Positions 7,512 to 18,013 are shown, counted from the first letter of the stretch. The stretch is DNA of 58,869 bases from Phycisphaerae bacterium (GCA_016793805.1 JAEUIZ010000025.1:1-58869); one strand, 5' to 3'. Translations and numbers: made by a program. Notes: a model not told the origin generated them from the sequence alone.

Positions 7512-8879
7512 ATGAACAAGCAGGAAATGATGCGGATCATCGACTCGATCGCCCGCGATCGGAACATCGAGAAGCAACTGCTCATCCGCGACCTGGAGCA
7601 GGCCATGGTCTCGGCCGCCCGCAAGTACTTCAGCGCCATCGACCCCGAAGAGTTCGCCTGCACCGTGGACCCGCTGACCGGCGAGATGACCCTCACACGC
7701 CACGGGGAGCCGCTGGTGATGCCCCCCGAGGCATTCGGGCGCATCGCCGCCCAGACCTTCAAGCAGGTGATGATCCAGAAGTTCCGCGACGACGAGCGGA
7801 CCAGCATCTTCGCGGAGTTCTCGAAGCGGATCGGGGAGATCGGCACGGGGACCGCGCAGCGCTACGAGGGCGGGGCGTTGGTGGTCACGATCGACCGGGC
7901 CGAGGCGTTCATGCCCCGCTCGGAGCAGATCCCGGGCGAGCAGTTCCAGGCGGGCGATCGGGTGCGGTGCCTGATCCTCGACGTCCGCGACGCGGGGAGC
8001 CAGGTGAAGATCGTCCTGAGCCGCGCGAACCCGGACTTCATCCGTCGGCTGTTCGAGGTCGAGGTCCCGGAGGTCGCGGAGCACATCATCGACATCAAGG
8101 CGATGGCGCGCGAGGCGGGATATCGCACCAAGATCGCCGTCGCCTCGATCGACTCCAAGGTGGACGCGGTGGGGGCGTGCGTGGGCGTCCGCGGGTCGCG
8201 CATCAAGAACATCGTCGACGAACTCAACGGCGAGAAGATCGACATCGTGCGCTGGAACGAGTCGTCGCAGATCCTCATCCAGAACGCGCTGAAGCCCGCC
8301 GAGGTCGCGGAGATCAGCCTCTGCTTCGAACTCGGTCGCGCCACGGTGGTCGTCCGCGAGGATCAACTCTCGCTCGCGATCGGCAAGCGCGGGCAGAACG
8401 TCCGGCTCGCGGCCCGGCTCACGGGATGGGACATCGACATCCTCACGCCGGAAGAGTTCACCAAGGGTCTGGAGACAATGTCGCAGACGCTGCTCGAGAT
8501 CGAGGGCTTCAATGAGGAGATGATGGACAAACTCGGCGCCCTGGGCATGGTCAGCGTCTTCGATATCGAAGAGGTCGGCGCGGAGGTGCTCACGACCGAA
8601 CTGGGCATCAGCGAAGAGACGGCCCGCAAGGCCGTCGAGGTCGCCGCGGCCCGGGCCAAGATCGTCGCCGAGCAACAACAGAAAGAGAAGGAAGAGGCCG
8701 AGATCCGTCGCAAGGCCGAGGAAGAAGCGGCGAAGAAACTGCTGGCCGGGGAGCGGCCGGAGGGCCTGGTGGACGGCGACCTCGCTGCCGCGGCCATCCT
8801 CGGGGCCAAGGACGCGCCCGCGCCGCCGACGCCCGCCGACGATGCTCGGGCCGCGGACATTCTGGGGCAGAGTTCCTGA
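7512..8879 (+). CDS. nusA: Transcription termination/antitermination factor NusA
   Basis: This 455-residue NusA binds RNA polymerase and controls pausing, termination and antitermination. The N-terminal polymerase-binding domain is about residues 1-130 and the S1 domain about 130-200. The two KH domains follow, with GVRGSRIKNIVDELNGEKIDIV in the first and LSLAIGKRGQNVRLAARLTGW in the second. A helical HhH-type region (TLLEIEGFNEEM..LGALGMVSVFDIEEVG) and a charged Ala/Glu/Lys tail end the protein. The start follows GGAG. It heads nusA-infB-ylxP-rbfA. Neither rimP nor ylxR, usual neighbours elsewhere, is present here. Confidence 0.97.
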   Translation: MNKQEMMRIIDSIARDRNIEKQLLIRDLEQAMVSAARKYFSAIDPEEFACTVDPLTGEMTLTRHGEPLVMPPEAFGRIAAQTFKQVMIQKFRDDERTSIFAEFSKRIGEIGTGTAQRYEGGALVVTIDRAEAFMPRSEQIPGEQFQAGDRVRCLILDVRDAGSQVKIVLSRANPDFIRRLFEVEVPEVAEHIIDIKAMAREAGYRTKIAVASIDSKVDAVGACVGVRGSRIKNIVDELNGEKIDIVRWNESSQILIQNALKPAEVAEISLCFELGRATVVVREDQLSLAIGKRGQNVRLAARLTGWDIDILTPEEFTKGLETMSQTLLEIEGFNEEMMDKLGALGMVSVFDIEEVGAEVLTTELGISEETARKAVEVAAARAKIVAEQQQKEKEEAEIRRKAEEEAAKKLLAGERPEGLVDGDLAAAAILGAKDAPAPPTPADDARAADILGQSS

Positions 8880-8894
8880 TCGAACACCACGCCC

Positions 8895-8914
8895 CCGGGC
8901 CAACGCAGGCCCGG
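8895..8914 (+). other. Perfect hairpin in the nusA-infB spacer
   Basis: CCGGGCC (8895-8901) and GGCCCGG (8908-8914) form a seven-pair stem with an AACGCA loop, 19 bases before the infB TTG start. No T-run follows, so it is not a terminator. It may affect mRNA processing or infB translation. Confidence 0.4.
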
Positions 8915-8933
8915 CGGCACACTGGAGCAAGGC

Positions 8934-11840
8934 TTGGCCGCACGACGGATCCACCATATCGCGAAGGACCTTGGCATCGATTCCAAGGCGATCATCGCCA
9001 AGTGCATCGCCGAGGACATCCCCAAGATCAAGGACCACATGTCCGTGGTCTCGGCCGGTCTCGAGGCGACGATCAAGGAGTGGTTCAGCGCCGAGCATCA
9101 GGCCACGACCGCGGTGGAGACCTCCGCGCCTGTGGATCTTGAGAAGGTCGTCAAGGCGAAGCCGGCGTCGCGCGCCGCCAAGGCCAAGAACGACGAGCCA
9201 TCCCCTACCGCAACCTCCGACTCATCCACGGCGGTGGCCGAGCCCCCGAAGCGCGCGGCCCGCAAGGCCGCCCCGCCCGCCGAGGCCACCCCGCCCACGC
9301 CCGAGCCCTCCGAGCCGGCCCCCAAGCCCGCGCGTCCGACTCCCGCCGCCAAGCCCGCCGTTCCCAAGGTGGACGCCGAGCCCCCCGCGCCGGCAAGGGT
9401 GACGATCCCCGCGGCACCGGCTCCCGCGCCGGCCAAGGTGATCCCGCCTCCGCCCCCCACCATCGTCGCCCCCGTCGCGCCTCCGCCGCCTCCGGCTGAG
9501 GTGCAACCTCCGCTCGCCCCGGCCGCGACGGCTCCACCGGCGCCGACCGCGCCGGTGGTGCCTGCGCCGATGAACGTTCCGACCCGGCCCAAGGTCGTCC
9601 GTCCCGTCGGCCAGAAACTCGAAGTCCAGGCCCCGGTCAAACTCTCTGGACCCAAGGTCGTGCGCGTCGAGGCCCCCGAGGTCATCGATGTTCCGCGCGC
9701 CCGCCGACCCGGACCGCCCGGGGATGGACCAGGAATCACCACCACGCGCGGGCCGCGAGGTGGCGCCGGGGTCTCGCCCGCTGCAGGCGGGAGCGTCGAA
9801 GAGTCCGACCGCGCCGCACGCCGCGGGGGCGCCAACAAGCGCCGCTCCCCGACGACCACGACCGCCGTCCCCGATCGGCGAAAGGGCCGCTCCGGCGATG
9901 CCGCGTGGGTCGGTGGCGCGGGCGTCTTCAGCGAGCAGGACCTCATCGAACGCGAGGCCAGGCTCCTCCGAGCCGGAGGCTTTCTCAGGAAGCGCCGCCA
10001 GGACCTCAAGCGCCAGGAGGGCGGCGCCGCCGAGCGAGCCCTCTCGCCCGCCGAGGTCGGCGGCAAGGTCCGCATCGCGGCCCCCTTCACCATCAAGGAC
10101 CTCTCCGCAGCCACGGGCGTCAAGGGCGGCGAGATCGTCAAGACCCTCTTCGAGCAGGGCATCATCACGACGATCAACGCCGGCATCGACCCCGCCAAGG
10201 CCCAGGAGATCATGATCGACTACGACATCGAACTCGAAGTCGTCGAGGCCAAGACCGCCGAAGAGGCCGTCTCCGCGGAGTTCGAGAAGCGGGACGTGGT
10301 CGACCTCCGCCCGCGCGGGCCGGTGGTCACCATCCTCGGGCATGTGGACCACGGCAAGACCAGCCTGCTCGACAAGATCCGCAACGCCAACGTGGCCGCG
10401 GGCGAGGCCGGGGGCATCACCCAGCGCACCAGCGCGTTCCGAGTCCCGGTCGAGGTCGCGGGCGAGAAGAAGGAGATCGTCTTCTTCGACACCCCGGGCC
10501 ACCAGGCCTTCACGAACATGCGCGCCCGCGGCGCCAACATCACCGACATCGTGGTCCTGGTCGTCTCCCCCGCCGATGGCGGCGTCATGCCCCAGACCGT
10601 CGAGTCCATCTCCCACGCCAAGGCCGCCAAGGTTCCCATCGTCGTCGCGCTCAACAAGATCGACCGCCCCGAGGCGACCGAGGCCAACATCCAGAGGACC
10701 CTCGGCCAACTCGCCGAGCACGGGCTCAATCCCACGCAATGGGGCGGCGACACCGAGGTCGTCAAGACCAGCGGCCTCACCGGACAGGGCATCAAGGAAC
10801 TCCTCGAAGTCCTCGACTACCAGGCCCAACTCCGCGAACTCAAGGCCGACTTCGGCGGCTTCGCCCGCGGCACCGTCATCGAGGCCCGCGTCGAAGAGGG
10901 ACGCGGCGCCGTCGCCAATCTCCTCCTCCAGGACGGCAAACTCAAGGTCGGCGACTTCATCGTCGCCGGGCGCGGCTACGGACGCGTCCGCGACATCACC
11001 GACGATCGCGGCAAAAAACTCAAGGAAGCCCTTCCCCCGATCCCCGTCCAGATCTCCGGCATCGACGAGGTCCCGGACGCGGGTGACAAGTTCTTCGTCG
11101 TTGATTCGCTCCGCAAGGCCCAGGATTCCGCCGAGCAGCGCCGCCAGCGCGAGCGCGAGGCCCAACTCGCCCAGCCCAAGGCCACGCTCGACCGCCTCTT
11201 CTCCCAGATGGCCGAGAGCGACACCAAGGAGATCCTGGTCGTCCTCAAGGCCGCGGAGCAGGGCACGGTGGACGTCCTCAAGAGCGAGGTGGAGAAGGTC
11301 ACAACCTCGGAGGTCAAGGTCCGCGTCCTGCACGCCGCGGTCGGCGGGATCACCGAGAGCGACGTCCAACTCGCCGAGGCTTCCAAGGCCGTCATCATCG
11401 GGTTCAACGTCATCGCCTCGGGGAAGGCCCGCGGGCTCGCCGAGCAGAAGGGCGTCGAGATCCGGCCGTACCAGGTCATCTACCACATCACCGACGACCT
11501 CAAGAAGGCCGCCGAGGGGCTCCTCGCCCCCGAGTTGCGGCAGGACGTGCTCGGGCACGCCGAGGTCCGCAAGGTCTTCAAGGTCTCCAAGGTCGGCGCC
11601 ATCGCCGGGTGCTACGTCACCGACGGCGTCGTCCAGCGCGACGCCCTCATCCGCGTCACGCGCAACGACGTGGTCATCGAGAACGACCGCAAACTCGAGC
11701 AACTCAAGCGCTTCAAGGACGACGCCAAGGAGGTCCGAGCCGGCATGGAGTGTGGCATGAAGATCGTCGGCTACGACGACATCAAGGAGGGTGACGTCCT
11801 CGAGTGCTACAAGAACGTCGAGGTCAAGAGGACGCTGTGA
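8934..11840 (+). CDS. infB: Translation initiation factor IF-2
   Basis: This 968-residue IF-2 starts at a TTG preceded by GGAGCAAGG. It recruits fMet-tRNA to the ribosome and hydrolyses GTP at subunit joining. The N-terminal IF2-N module ([20 protein letters not shown]) is followed by a long Pro/Ala-rich linker (about residues 70-320). A second IF2-N-like motif is ISPF-like ([21 protein letters not shown]). The G domain begins at GHVDHGKT, residues 469-476, with DTPGHQAF and NKID after it. The C-terminal domains II, III and IV are complete (ending [12 protein letters not shown]). The linker is unusually long and compositionally biased but still in frame. Confidence 0.97.
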   Translation: MAARRIHHIAKDLGIDSKAIIAKCIAEDIPKIKDHMSVVSAGLEATIKEWFSAEHQATTAVETSAPVDLEKVVKAKPASRAAKAKNDEPSPTATSDSSTAVAEPPKRAARKAAPPAEATPPTPEPSEPAPKPARPTPAAKPAVPKVDAEPPAPARVTIPAAPAPAPAKVIPPPPPTIVAPVAPPPPPAEVQPPLAPAATAPPAPTAPVVPAPMNVPTRPKVVRPVGQKLEVQAPVKLSGPKVVRVEAPEVIDVPRARRPGPPGDGPGITTTRGPRGGAGVSPAAGGSVEESDRAARRGGANKRRSPTTTTAVPDRRKGRSGDAAWVGGAGVFSEQDLIEREARLLRAGGFLRKRRQDLKRQEGGAAERALSPAEVGGKVRIAAPFTIKDLSAATGVKGGEIVKTLFEQGIITTINAGIDPAKAQEIMIDYDIELEVVEAKTAEEAVSAEFEKRDVVDLRPRGPVVTILGHVDHGKTSLLDKIRNANVAAGEAGGITQRTSAFRVPVEVAGEKKEIVFFDTPGHQAFTNMRARGANITDIVVLVVSPADGGVMPQTVESISHAKAAKVPIVVALNKIDRPEATEANIQRTLGQLAEHGLNPTQWGGDTEVVKTSGLTGQGIKELLEVLDYQAQLRELKADFGGFARGTVIEARVEEGRGAVANLLLQDGKLKVGDFIVAGRGYGRVRDITDDRGKKLKEALPPIPVQISGIDEVPDAGDKFFVVDSLRKAQDSAEQRRQREREAQLAQPKATLDRLFSQMAESDTKEILVVLKAAEQGTVDVLKSEVEKVTTSEVKVRVLHAAVGGITESDVQLAEASKAVIIGFNVIASGKARGLAEQKGVEIRPYQVIYHITDDLKKAAEGLLAPELRQDVLGHAEVRKVFKVSKVGAIAGCYVTDGVVQRDALIRVTRNDVVIENDRKLEQLKRFKDDAKEVRAGMECGMKIVGYDDIKEGDVLECYKNVEVKRTL

Positions 11841-11892
11841 GTTTCGACCGGGCGGCGGGCTTTGAGCCCTTGTTCATCGCGCTCCAGTCATC

Positions 11893-12273
11893 ATGATCGT
11901 CGCCCTCTTCCAGTTCGAACTCCTCGTCCGCGGCAGCGAGTCCCTCAAGGACAAGCGCCGCGTCGTCAAGTCCGTCAAGGACCGCCTCCACCGCGAGCAC
12001 CTGGCCGCCGTCGCGGAAGTCGGCCGCCTCGACTCCCACACCGTCGCCCAGATGGCCCTCGCCCTCGTCGGCACCGACGGGCGGCACCTCGGCGAGGTTC
12101 TCGACGCCATCACCAACAAACTCCGTGCGCTGCTCGACGCCGAACTCGGCGCCTGCTCCCGCCGGTTCATCCGCGACGTGGACGACCTCCCCGATTCCCC
12201 CGACGACACCCCGGACCGCGACGCCCTCGCCGCCGAGATGCTCCGCCACTTCGATGCCCCGGAGCGCCCATGA
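11893..12273 (+). CDS. DUF503 (YlxP-like) ribosome-maturation-associated protein
   Basis: This 126-residue protein matches the small DUF503/YlxP family: MIVALFQFELLVRGSESLKD followed by KRRVVKSVKDRL, then VAEVGRLDSHTVAQMALALVG and a conserved beta-alpha pattern. The family lies in infB-rbfA operons in many bacteria and has been linked with ribosome assembly, but its biochemical role is not settled. The stop overlaps the rbfA ATG (12270-12273), so translation is probably coupled. The C-terminal 30 residues are acidic and variable. Confidence 0.9.
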   Translation: MIVALFQFELLVRGSESLKDKRRVVKSVKDRLHREHLAAVAEVGRLDSHTVAQMALALVGTDGRHLGEVLDAITNKLRALLDAELGACSRRFIRDVDDLPDSPDDTPDRDALAAEMLRHFDAPERP

Positions 12274-12719
12274 GCAAGGCCAACGACCAACTCGCCGCCC
12301 GACTCCACCACGGCCTGCAGACCCTCATCTCCCGCGGGCTCCAGGACCCCCGCGTCAGCGGCCTCATCACCATCACCTCCGTCACCGTCACCCCCGACGG
12401 CGCCTTCGCCGACATCTTCGTCTCCGTCTTTCCCGCGGAACGCCAGGACCTCTGCCTCCACGGTCTGCGGAGCGCCTCGCGGCACCTCCGCCACGAGATC
12501 AGCAACGCCATCCGCGACCGCCGGCTTCCCGAGTTCCGCTTCCGACTCGACCGGGGCCCCAAGAAGCAGGCCGGCGTCATCGAGGCCCTCGCCAAGGTGA
12601 CGCAGGAACGCGAGTTGAAGGAGCGGGAACGCGAGGCCCAGGGTCTTCCTCCTGCCGATGGCGGCCCACCCCCGCAGCCCGACGCCTACGCTCAGCCGAC
12701 GCAGGACCCGGCCCCGTGA
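12270..12719 (+). CDS. rbfA: Ribosome-binding factor A
   Basis: This 149-residue RbfA assists maturation of the 16S rRNA 5' end in the small subunit. The KH-like fold is apparent: LISRGLQDPRVSGLITITSVTVT, then DIFVSVFP and LRHEISNAIRDRRLPEFRFRLD. A charged helix and a Pro-rich tail of 25 residues extend past the usual end. The start ATG overlaps the ylxP stop, and the stop TGA overlaps the GTG of the next gene (GTGA at 12716-12719), so three genes are chained by overlapping codons. Confidence 0.93.
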   Translation: MSKANDQLAARLHHGLQTLISRGLQDPRVSGLITITSVTVTPDGAFADIFVSVFPAERQDLCLHGLRSASRHLRHEISNAIRDRRLPEFRFRLDRGPKKQAGVIEALAKVTQERELKEREREAQGLPPADGGPPPQPDAYAQPTQDPAP

Positions 12720-13426
12720 GCGCACCCGATCCCCTCAAGAAACTCGCGGCTCTCCTCAAAAAACTCCGCGCCGCCACCGAAGCGGCCCCCACCGATCCCG
12801 CGCTCGCCGGACGACCCGACCACGCCGATCCGCTTGTCTGGCAACTCGTGTTCGCCTTCATGGCCTGGGACGCCGGGCCGCCCCGCGCCGCCGACGCCAC
12901 CGCCAAACTGCACAACGCCGTCGTCGACTACAACGAGATGCGAGTCTGCCTCCCGCACGAACTCGTCGCCGTCATCGGCGAACGCTACCCGAAAGCCCTC
13001 GAACGGATGACGAGGCTCCGCGGGGTCCTCAACCACCTCTACAAGCGCGAGCACGCCGTCTCCCTCGCCAAGGCTCAATCGCTCGGCAAGCGCGAGGCCC
13101 GCGAGTACCTCGAATCCCTCGAGGGCATGCCCGCGCCGGTGGCCGCACGCTTGACGCTGCTCGCCTTCGGCGGGCACGCCTTCCCGTGCGACGATCGACT
13201 CGCCGCAGCCCTCGCCGACGCCGGCTGTCTCCCCGCCGACCTCGAACGCCCCGCTGCCTCGGGATGGCTCGAACGGCACCATCGAGCGGGAGAGACCGCC
13301 GAGCCGTTCCTCCTGCTCGAAGCCTGGGCACCCGACCGCCCCACCTCGCGCCCGCGCAAGATCAAGCCGCCCGCCACCAAGCCCAAGTCCGACAAGGGCC
13401 GATCCAAGCGCACCTCCAAGCCCTGA
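12716..13426 (+). CDS. HhH-GPD-like (endonuclease III-related) protein, apparently lacking the catalytic Lys
   Basis: From a GTG overlapping the rbfA stop this is a 236-residue protein. Residues 130-165 (YLESLEGMPAPVAARLTLLA then FGGHAFPCDDRL) align by eye with the helix-hairpin-helix and Asp segment of endonuclease III glycosylases (LPGVG(R/K)KTA...FPVDTH). The Asp position is kept at D159/D160, but the Lys of the hairpin region is replaced (APVAARL). No C-terminal four-Cys iron-sulfur cluster is present. The C-terminus is a Lys/Pro/Arg-rich tail of about 30 residues suited to nucleic-acid contact. It may be a non-catalytic or mechanistically different relative. Function is inferred from fold only. 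Confidence 0.65.
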   Translation: MSAPDPLKKLAALLKKLRAATEAAPTDPALAGRPDHADPLVWQLVFAFMAWDAGPPRAADATAKLHNAVVDYNEMRVCLPHELVAVIGERYPKALERMTRLRGVLNHLYKREHAVSLAKAQSLGKREAREYLESLEGMPAPVAARLTLLAFGGHAFPCDDRLAAALADAGCLPADLERPAASGWLERHHRAGETAEPFLLLEAWAPDRPTSRPRKIKPPATKPKSDKGRSKRTSKP

Positions 13427-13430
13427 GACC

Positions 13431-16400
13431 ATGATCCACCGACGCCCGAGCCTGTTCGCGGCCCTTCTGCTCGCCGGCTGCGCGTCGTCCCAGCCCGCAC
13501 CGCCCCCGCCGCCCGATCCCGCTGGCTCGCACGACCGCGCCCTCGCGCCGCTCGCACGCGACGCCGCGCGACGCTCCGCCCCCGATCCCAACGCCCAGCC
13601 CGGGCGCGTCCCCGGGATCGAGCCCGGCAGCCTCGATCCCATCCCCGCCGACGCGATCGAGTTCGAACGCGCCGCGCGGTCGCTGGATTCGGTGCTCGAC
13701 GAGTTCGCCGTGTCGCCGCCGCGAGTTCCGTCGGGCCAGATCGGCGACCCCGAGGCCCACGAGGCCGCCATTCGCCGATACGTTCGAGGCCGCGCGATGC
13801 TGCTCGACGGCGACGTCCCGGGCGCCATCGCCGAACTCAAGCAGGCCACGACCCTGGACCCCGGATCCGTCGAGCCCTGGCGCGAACTGGGCGAGGCGTA
13901 CCTGCTCGCCGGGCAAGCACGAGACGCCGAGTCCGCCTTCGCCGCCGCTGAAGCGCGGGGCGACCTCGGGCCCCGCGGCCTCGAAATCCTCGCTCGCGCC
14001 GCCGACGCCCGCAACCGCCACGACGAGGCCGCCAGGTTTCTCGCCCGCGCGGTCCGCGCCGGCCCCGAGCGTGTCGATCCCTTGCTCGCGCCCGTGCTCC
14101 ACGTCCGACTCGGATCGGCCCTGACGTCGCTGGGCTTCACCCGCGCCGGGCTCGAATCGACCACCCGCGCGCTCACCCGCCCAGCCGAACTCACCGCCTC
14201 GACACGCTACGGCAACGACTACGGCGGCATCTTCCGGCGCCGCGCCGACCTCTGGCGCTCCGTGGGCGACGCGCACTGCCGTTTGGGCGAGCCCGACGCC
14301 GCGCTCCGCGCCTACGAACAGGCTTCGCTCCTGCCCGCCGCCGATGGCACGTCGCTCCTGCCCCGTCTCGTGCACGCCGCGCTCGCCGCCGGACAGCCCG
14401 AGCGTGCGGCGATCATCTCGCTTCGCGCGCTGGCCGATCATCCGCTCGACCCCAGCGTCGTGCCCGTGCTGCGCCACGTTGCCGCACGCCCCGACCTGCG
14501 CCCGCGGATCGTCAGCGCACTGGCCACCCTCCGGGCTGACCGCGCCGGCGAGGGCCGCGCGGTTCGTTCCTCGCTCGTCCGCGCCCAAGCCTCGCTCCAG
14601 GAACTCCCGGAGGCCCGTCGCACACTCCGAGACCACCTCCGCAGCGACCCCACCGACTCGCCCGCTCTGGCGATGTACCTCGGCATGCTCGACGCGACCG
14701 ATCGCGCAGCCGCGGCCGCCGACCTCGTCTCGCGCCGGCCCGCCTCCGCCGACACCGTCGCCGATGCCCTCCTCGCCGCCCAGCCCGATCCCGACGCGCT
14801 CGCCGCTTCGCTCCTTCGCGCCGGGCCCTGGGGCCGACTCACAGCCGCACACGTGCTCGCCAGCGCCGGGCTGCCCGCGCGGGCCCGCCGGGTGCTCGAC
14901 GACGCGGCCGTCCCGCGCGACGCCCAGCCCGTCGCCGACCTGCTCGCCATCGTCTGCGCGATCCAGTCCGGAACGCTCGACTCGGCCGCCGAGGCTCGCG
15001 AGCGACTCGCCTCGAGCACGACGCCCCTGGCGATCCGCGCCCATGCCCGGGCGCTCGCCTCGCTTGCGCTTGATGCCGACGCGCTCGAGCGCGCCCGGGC
15101 CGTGCTCGCCTTGCCCGGTCCCGCCGCCGACCGGATCGAAGACCTTGTCTTCGCAGCCGCGATCGCGCTCCGCGTCCCCTCGCCCGAGACCGCCGCCGAC
15201 GCCGAGCGCTGGCTGGACGAGGCCCGCCGCATCGATCCCACCGACGATCGCCCGATCGGCCCGCTGCTCGACCTCTACTCGACGGGCGGCCCCAAGGCCG
15301 ACCCCTCGCGTGCCGCCGCCCTCGCCCGCGAGTTCCGCCTCGCCTTTCCCGACTCCCGCGCGATCCGCGTCCGCCGCGCTGCCGACGCGCTCCGACGAGG
15401 GATGTTCGACCAGGCCGAGCCGCTCGCGCTGGAACTGGCGGACCAGGATCCATCGGACTCGATCTCCGTCGGCATGTTGACCAGCGCGTGGGAGCAGCGT
15501 GCCGCACGCGACGGCGCCGCGTCGCTGGTCCCGCACGAGGACTGGGTGCGCCGGCAACTGGCCGCACGCCCGGGATCGCCCGCTCTCGTCGCCGCGGCGT
15601 GCGTGCTCGCTCTCGCCAAGGACGACAAGCCCGCCGCCGAGGCCGTCGCTCGCGACGCCATCGACCGCGGCGCGGGCCAGGACGTGCGTCGCATCCTCGA
15701 GCGGCTGCTCCGCGATCGCCTGGGCAAGCCCGACGAGGCCGACTCGCTCGCGCTCGCTCGCCTCCAGGGCCGAACGCTCGTGCCCGCCGAAGCCATCGAC
15801 CTCGCCGAACTGCACATCCGCGCACAGCGACCGGCCCCCGCGCGCGACGCCCTGGCCGCCACGATCACCCCTCGCGTCACGCTCGGGCCTGACGCGATCG
15901 GTCGGCTGATCGACCTCGCCGACGGCCTCGCCAAGACCGCGCTCGACGACCGCCGAAACTTCGACGCCGCCTCGGCGACCCTCCTCATCCTCGACCTGGT
16001 GACCGCCCGCGACGGGAAGTTCGGGCCGGAACTCCACGACCGCCGACTCACACTCCTCGCCCGCGCCGACCCGGTGAACGCCGATCGCCTCATCGCCGCG
16101 GCCGACCGCTGCTCGGCCACCTTCCCGCAACTCAAGGGCGCGCCCCACCTCCGCGCCGCCAGCCTCTTGCTCGAAGAAGGCAAGGGCCAGTTCGCGGCCG
16201 CCGTCGTGGCCCGCGGCGCCGATCTCCCCGACGCCATCACGCCCGAGTTCGCCGTCGCCTGGTTCCGCATCGTCGCCCTCGCCGGCACGATCGACCAGGC
16301 CCGCGCGATGATCCTCCGTCTCCACGCCGCCGGACAACTCGCCGCCATCCTCGCCCAGGTCCAGACCACCCAGCCGCCGCCCGACCCGCGCTCCGAGGCC

Positions 16401-17039
16401 GCCTACATCCTCGGCAACCTCATCGCCTCCTCCGCTCGGCACGACCTCGCCGATGCCGCCTACGAACTCGCGCTCGAGTTCGACCCCGATCACCCCTGGG
16501 CCTGCAACAACCTCGGCTATTCGCTCGCGGATCGAGGCAAGGATATCGAACGAGCATCCGATCTCCTCGAACGCGCCTTCCGCCGTCTCCCGGAAGAGCC
16601 AGCCATCATCGACTCCCTCGGCTGGCTCCGCTACAAGCAGGGACGGATCCTCGACACCCTCGATCCCGCCACCGGCACCGTCACCGCACGCGGCGCCGTG
16701 TCCCTCCTCCAGGCCGCCGCGATGACGGACCACGGCCAGACCGACCCGACCATCCTCCACCACCTCGCCGACGCCCTCTGGCTCGCCAACCGCGGCGAAG
16801 AGGCGCTCCGCTACTGGTCCCTGGCCGAGCGCGTCGCCCAGCGCCAACTCGACGCGGATCGTCCCAATCCTCGCCTCCCCGCCGACGAGCAGCGCCGTCA
16901 ACTCCCCGAGGCCACCACCGCCGAGTATCGCACGATCGTCGACCTCGCCCGCGCCAAGCAGGCCGCGGCCCGCGCCAACACCCCCGTTCGCGTCGCGCCG
17001 CAATACGACAACCCCGATCCTCGGCCCGTGGACCACTAA
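13431..17039 (+). CDS. Large TPR-repeat lipoprotein
   Basis: This 1202-residue protein begins MIHRRPSLFAALLLAGCASS, a lipoprotein signal with lipobox LLAGC, so Cys16 should carry the lipid. After a Pro-rich linker the mature part consists of helical TPR-like repeats. Examples are AIAELKQATTLDPGSVEPWR near 140 and a clear pair near 1005-1055 with LALEFDPDHPWACNNLGYSL and LERAFRRLPEEPAIIDSLGW. The C-terminal repeats resemble those of outer-membrane assembly or peptidase-partner proteins. It starts four bases after the HhH-like gene and precedes yebC by 33 bases. The partner is unknown. Confidence 0.85.
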   Translation: MIHRRPSLFAALLLAGCASSQPAPPPPPDPAGSHDRALAPLARDAARRSAPDPNAQPGRVPGIEPGSLDPIPADAIEFERAARSLDSVLDEFAVSPPRVPSGQIGDPEAHEAAIRRYVRGRAMLLDGDVPGAIAELKQATTLDPGSVEPWRELGEAYLLAGQARDAESAFAAAEARGDLGPRGLEILARAADARNRHDEAARFLARAVRAGPERVDPLLAPVLHVRLGSALTSLGFTRAGLESTTRALTRPAELTASTRYGNDYGGIFRRRADLWRSVGDAHCRLGEPDAALRAYEQASLLPAADGTSLLPRLVHAALAAGQPERAAIISLRALADHPLDPSVVPVLRHVAARPDLRPRIVSALATLRADRAGEGRAVRSSLVRAQASLQELPEARRTLRDHLRSDPTDSPALAMYLGMLDATDRAAAAADLVSRRPASADTVADALLAAQPDPDALAASLLRAGPWGRLTAAHVLASAGLPARARRVLDDAAVPRDAQPVADLLAIVCAIQSGTLDSAAEARERLASSTTPLAIRAHARALASLALDADALERARAVLALPGPAADRIEDLVFAAAIALRVPSPETAADAERWLDEARRIDPTDDRPIGPLLDLYSTGGPKADPSRAAALAREFRLAFPDSRAIRVRRAADALRRGMFDQAEPLALELADQDPSDSISVGMLTSAWEQRAARDGAASLVPHEDWVRRQLAARPGSPALVAAACVLALAKDDKPAAEAVARDAIDRGAGQDVRRILERLLRDRLGKPDEADSLALARLQGRTLVPAEAIDLAELHIRAQRPAPARDALAATITPRVTLGPDAIGRLIDLADGLAKTALDDRRNFDAASATLLILDLVTARDGKFGPELHDRRLTLLARADPVNADRLIAAADRCSATFPQLKGAPHLRAASLLLEEGKGQFAAAVVARGADLPDAITPEFAVAWFRIVALAGTIDQARAMILRLHAAGQLAAILAQVQTTQPPPDPRSEAAYILGNLIASSARHDLADAAYELALEFDPDHPWACNNLGYSLADRGKDIERASDLLERAFRRLPEEPAIIDSLGWLRYKQGRILDTLDPATGTVTARGAVSLLQAAAMTDHGQTDPTILHHLADALWLANRGEEALRYWSLAERVAQRQLDADRPNPRLPADEQRRQLPEATTAEYRTIVDLARAKQAAARANTPVRVAPQYDNPDPRPVDH

Positions 17040-17072
17040 ACTCCCCCGTCCGATACTCCCCGGAGCCCCCCC

Positions 17073-17855
17073 GTGGCCGGTCATAGCAAGTGGCACAACA
17101 TCAAGCACCGCAAGGCCGCCGTCGACAAGAAACGCGGCAAGGTCTGGACTAAGTGCGCCAAGGCCATCATCGTCGCCGCCAAGACCGGCGGCCCAGACCC
17201 CGCCTCCAACCTCAGCCTCCGCTACGCCATCGACGAGGCCCGCTACGCCAACATGCCGCGGGATACCATCGACCGCGCCATCAAGAAGGGCTCCGGCGAA
17301 CTCGGGGGCGAGAACTACGAGGCCGTCCGCTACGAGGGCTACGGCCCCTCCGGCGTCGCCATTCTCATCGATGCCCTCACCGACAATCGCACTCGCACCG
17401 TCGGCGACCTCCGCCTCATCCTCGGCAAGTTCGGAGGCAACCTCGGCTCGTCCGGGTGCGTCGCCTACCTCTTCGTGCCCAAGGGCCTCATCCTCGTCTC
17501 CGCCGCCCCACCCCAGGCCGACAAGAAGAAGCCGCCGCCCGCGACGTTCTCCGAGGAGCGATTGATCGAAGTCGCCCTCGACGCCGGCGCGGAGGATGTC
17601 GAGGCCCCGGAAGCGTCCGACACCCTTTGGACCGTCACCACCTCGCCCGCGGACTTCCCCCGCGTCAAGGAGCGACTCGAGAACGCCGCCTTCGTCATCG
17701 ACGACGCCCGGCTTGACATGCTCCCCACCACCCATGCGCCCGTCCGCGGGGACGACGCCACGCGGCTCCTCTCCCTCGTGGATGCCGTCGAGGACCTCGA
17801 CGACGTGCAGAAGGTCTACACCAACGCCGACATCGACGACGGCGACCTCCGATAA
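17073..17855 (+). CDS. YebC/PmpR-family regulator or translation factor
   Basis: This 260-residue protein starts at GTG with the invariant family N-terminus AGHSKWHNIKHRKAAVDKKR. Further signatures are RYAIDEARYANMPRDTIDRA and YEGYGPSGVAILIDALTDNR. The family comprises DNA-binding regulators, and some members relieve ribosome stalling on proline stretches. That second role would fit the very Pro-rich proteins encoded upstream. It is slightly longer than usual because of a Lys/Pro-rich insert (PPQADKKKPPPATFSE) near residue 150. It lies 33 bases after the TPR lipoprotein gene. Confidence 0.93.
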   Translation: MAGHSKWHNIKHRKAAVDKKRGKVWTKCAKAIIVAAKTGGPDPASNLSLRYAIDEARYANMPRDTIDRAIKKGSGELGGENYEAVRYEGYGPSGVAILIDALTDNRTRTVGDLRLILGKFGGNLGSSGCVAYLFVPKGLILVSAAPPQADKKKPPPATFSEERLIEVALDAGAEDVEAPEASDTLWTVTTSPADFPRVKERLENAAFVIDDARLDMLPTTHAPVRGDDATRLLSLVDAVEDLDDVQKVYTNADIDDGDLR

Positions 17856-17940
17856 CGCGCGGGATGATGTTATGAGACGCCAGCGGCGGCCTATCGGGCG
17901 TGCCTTGCCGCGCAGACGATCAATAAACGCAAGAAGAGCC

Positions 17941-17968
17941 TTGCAAGATTGAGAGTTCTCATTACGAT
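17941..17968 (+). promoter_or_regulatory. Candidate promoter for the PEP-CTERM-like protein gene
   Basis: TTGCAA at 17941-17946 and TACGAT at 17963-17968 are 16 bases apart, each with four of six consensus matches. They precede a gene with an excellent AGGAGGG ribosome site. The match is moderate, so the call is tentative. Confidence 0.3.
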
Positions 17969-18013
17969 CGGGCCCGAGGCGTCCTTTCCAAGGATGGCGA
18001 AGGAGGGAATCGG

